Part shown: positions 62,803 through 64,000 of the stretch, piece after piece | Layout: each line of letters opens with the position of its first letter | How positions within the stretch are numbered: position 1 is the stretch's first letter | Assembly: GCF_030272615.1 (NCBI RefSeq) | Contig: NC_081409.1 | Span: 26,421,406-26,485,405, forward strand | DNA length: 64,000 nt | Reading direction: 5' to 3' | From: Cryptomeria japonica | Taxonomy: Eukaryota; Streptophyta; Pinopsida; Cupressales; Cupressaceae | Position numbers and translations under genes: made by a program | Notes under the pieces: model-generated | The model's database searches: none | Told to the model about the DNA's origin: nothing | The model's input: the letters and a program-made list of their open reading frames with translations, nothing else

Positions 62803-63753
62803 TAACTACAATAGTTATTGTAGACGTATAAAAATGACCACATTCCTAAATGAATATTTTATGTTCATTTCTCTATTTGATTAAATCCAATTTAATTAAA
62901 TTATCCACATTCTTCTATTTTATTAAGTAAATTACTCAATTTATTTAAATAAAATTCACTATACCATTTAATGAATAAATCATTTTATTCAATTAAATCC
63001 CCCCTATCCACTTTTAATTAAATTCAAATTTAATTAAATAGTTATCCTAAAATTGAATAAATCTAATTTATTTAATTTCCCCAAATTGCAACCAAATTGA
63101 ATTAAATAATTTCAATTAAATCCTATTATCCCCCATCCACTTGCAAAATCCCAAACCCCTTCCTAATCCCTTCTAGAATCTTCTAATCACTTCTAATTAA
63201 CCTAACCCCTCTTCTAAATTTTGTCACATCCCTAAGCAAAAGGGAAGTCACTTCTCAAACCCTCAAAGTCTTTGATAACCATTAAAGGCTTTCAACCTTC
63301 AACCACTAAATGGCTCAAAGTCTTTGATAACCATTGAAGGCTTTCAACCTTCAACCACTTAATCCCCAAAGTCTCCAATAACCATTAATGGTTAACTCAA
63401 ACCCTCCCACATGGTTAAAACATTTGTTTTGACTCAACCTTCACCCAACCCAAGGGTCTCATCAGGCCATTAATGCTTTGACCATGATTATCTCTTAATC
63501 ATTTGCATAAAGGTTTATCCTTGGATTAACTCTTAATCCAGTGGGTAATCCTAATCTAGACTTGACCCTTAGCCTTTAGATAACCATGAGGTCTTCTCAG
63601 GCCTTTAATGCCTCCAACCTCTTCTCTCAACCCAATCCTATGTTGACACTTGTCACCATTTTATTGGTGCCAATTGTGCACATGGATCCCCAACTTTCAA
63701 ACTTGACCCTTGATTAAACCTTTCAATCTTGACCATCCATTGCCCTGTTTGTG

Positions 63754-63763
63754 CTATAAATAG
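63754..63763 (+). promoter_or_regulatory. TATA box of the terminal LTR
   Basis: CTATAAATAG matches the plant TATA consensus. A transcript start would fall near 63,790, and the sequence after it is CT-rich, as in plant leaders. Confidence 0.55.
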
Positions 63764-64000
63764 AGCTCTCATTCCTCCATTCTTAACAATCATCTTTCAA
63801 ATTTGTAGCATCACACTTATGCTCAAATATATTCAAGCTTTCATTTCATATATGCTCATCATTTAGCCTCTCTTTAAATCAGGAAGTAGACTAATATGCA
63901 TGCTTAGAATAATTTCTTTATCATTTAGCTCAATCATAGATTAAATATAGTATGCTAGGATAGTATTCATACTAATCTCGTCATCTTATCATCTAGTTTA

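Larger units (their letters stand above)
62565..64000 (+). repeat. LTR of another retrotransposon, truncated by the window end
   Basis: Begins TGTTGAAACAATGTAGC inside the previous element's second frame. Long AATTAAATT-rich blocks (62,860-63,150) and a duplicated CTCAAAGTCTTTGATAACCA phrase (63,260 and 63,314) follow. A canonical TATA box and transcript-like sequence lie near the end. The second LTR would be outside the window, so this call rests on the TG start, the abrupt junction and the promoter. Confidence 0.5.

Overview
The window is nuclear DNA of a land plant, most likely a seed plant with a large, transposon-filled genome. A gymnosperm is a guess from sequence style, not shown. It is AT-rich, intron-containing and almost entirely transposable elements. 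Host-gene content is one phytocyanin-like gene, an isolated glyoxalase I exon, a PPR relic and one possible first exon. No bacterial, organellar, rRNA, tRNA or CRISPR feature was seen.

1.9-10.8 kb (minus strand): a decayed CACTA (En/Spm-type) DNA transposon. Its ten-exon transposase gene (transposase-associated domain, tnp2 core, DUF4218, DUF4216) can be followed exon by exon through about seven in-frame stops. Downstream on the same strand lies a second gene region that joins a SET-domain exon to Transposase_24-like exons. 10.8-14.6 kb is intergenic, with short degenerate repeats.

14.6-20.8 kb (plus strand): a two-exon, early-nodulin-like phytocyanin gene without copper ligands. Its single intron holds a recent 5,244-bp Copia-type element on the minus strand, with two 495-bp LTRs, the target duplication CTTTT, a tRNA-Met primer site and a purine tract. 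That element codes only for gag plus protease and carries a CpG-rich leader.

20.9-33.2 kb: relics of a PPR gene, a Copia integrase, a glyoxalase I exon, a non-coding LTR element with an inverted LTR at its end, and a 0.4-kb direct duplication.

33.3-40.7 kb: a full-length Copia element on the minus strand with about 1.5-kb LTRs, target duplication TAAAC and a gag-protease-integrase-RT-RNase H order broken by stops.

40.8-54.4 kb: the most unusual stretch. Three clusters of a 13-bp motif (consensus near CGCGTACACGGTT) occur here. Two of them, at 45.3 and 54.3 kb, bracket an inward-facing gene pair: a plus-strand transposase-like gene with a VDFAENY...HGKGxxDGxGxxxKR signature, and an unrecognised minus-strand multi-exon gene. 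A tandem array of about 359 bp per unit lies between them. This is the best candidate for an undescribed DNA transposon. Long polypyrimidine tracts fill 42.0-45.3 kb.

54.5-59.4 kb is non-coding with roughly 0.3-0.45-kb direct repeats. 59.5-62.56 kb is the left part of another LTR element (LTR, tRNA-Met primer site, gag with four zinc knuckles). It is interrupted at 62,565 by the LTR of a further element that runs off the window and carries a 34-bp perfect palindrome and a canonical TATA box.
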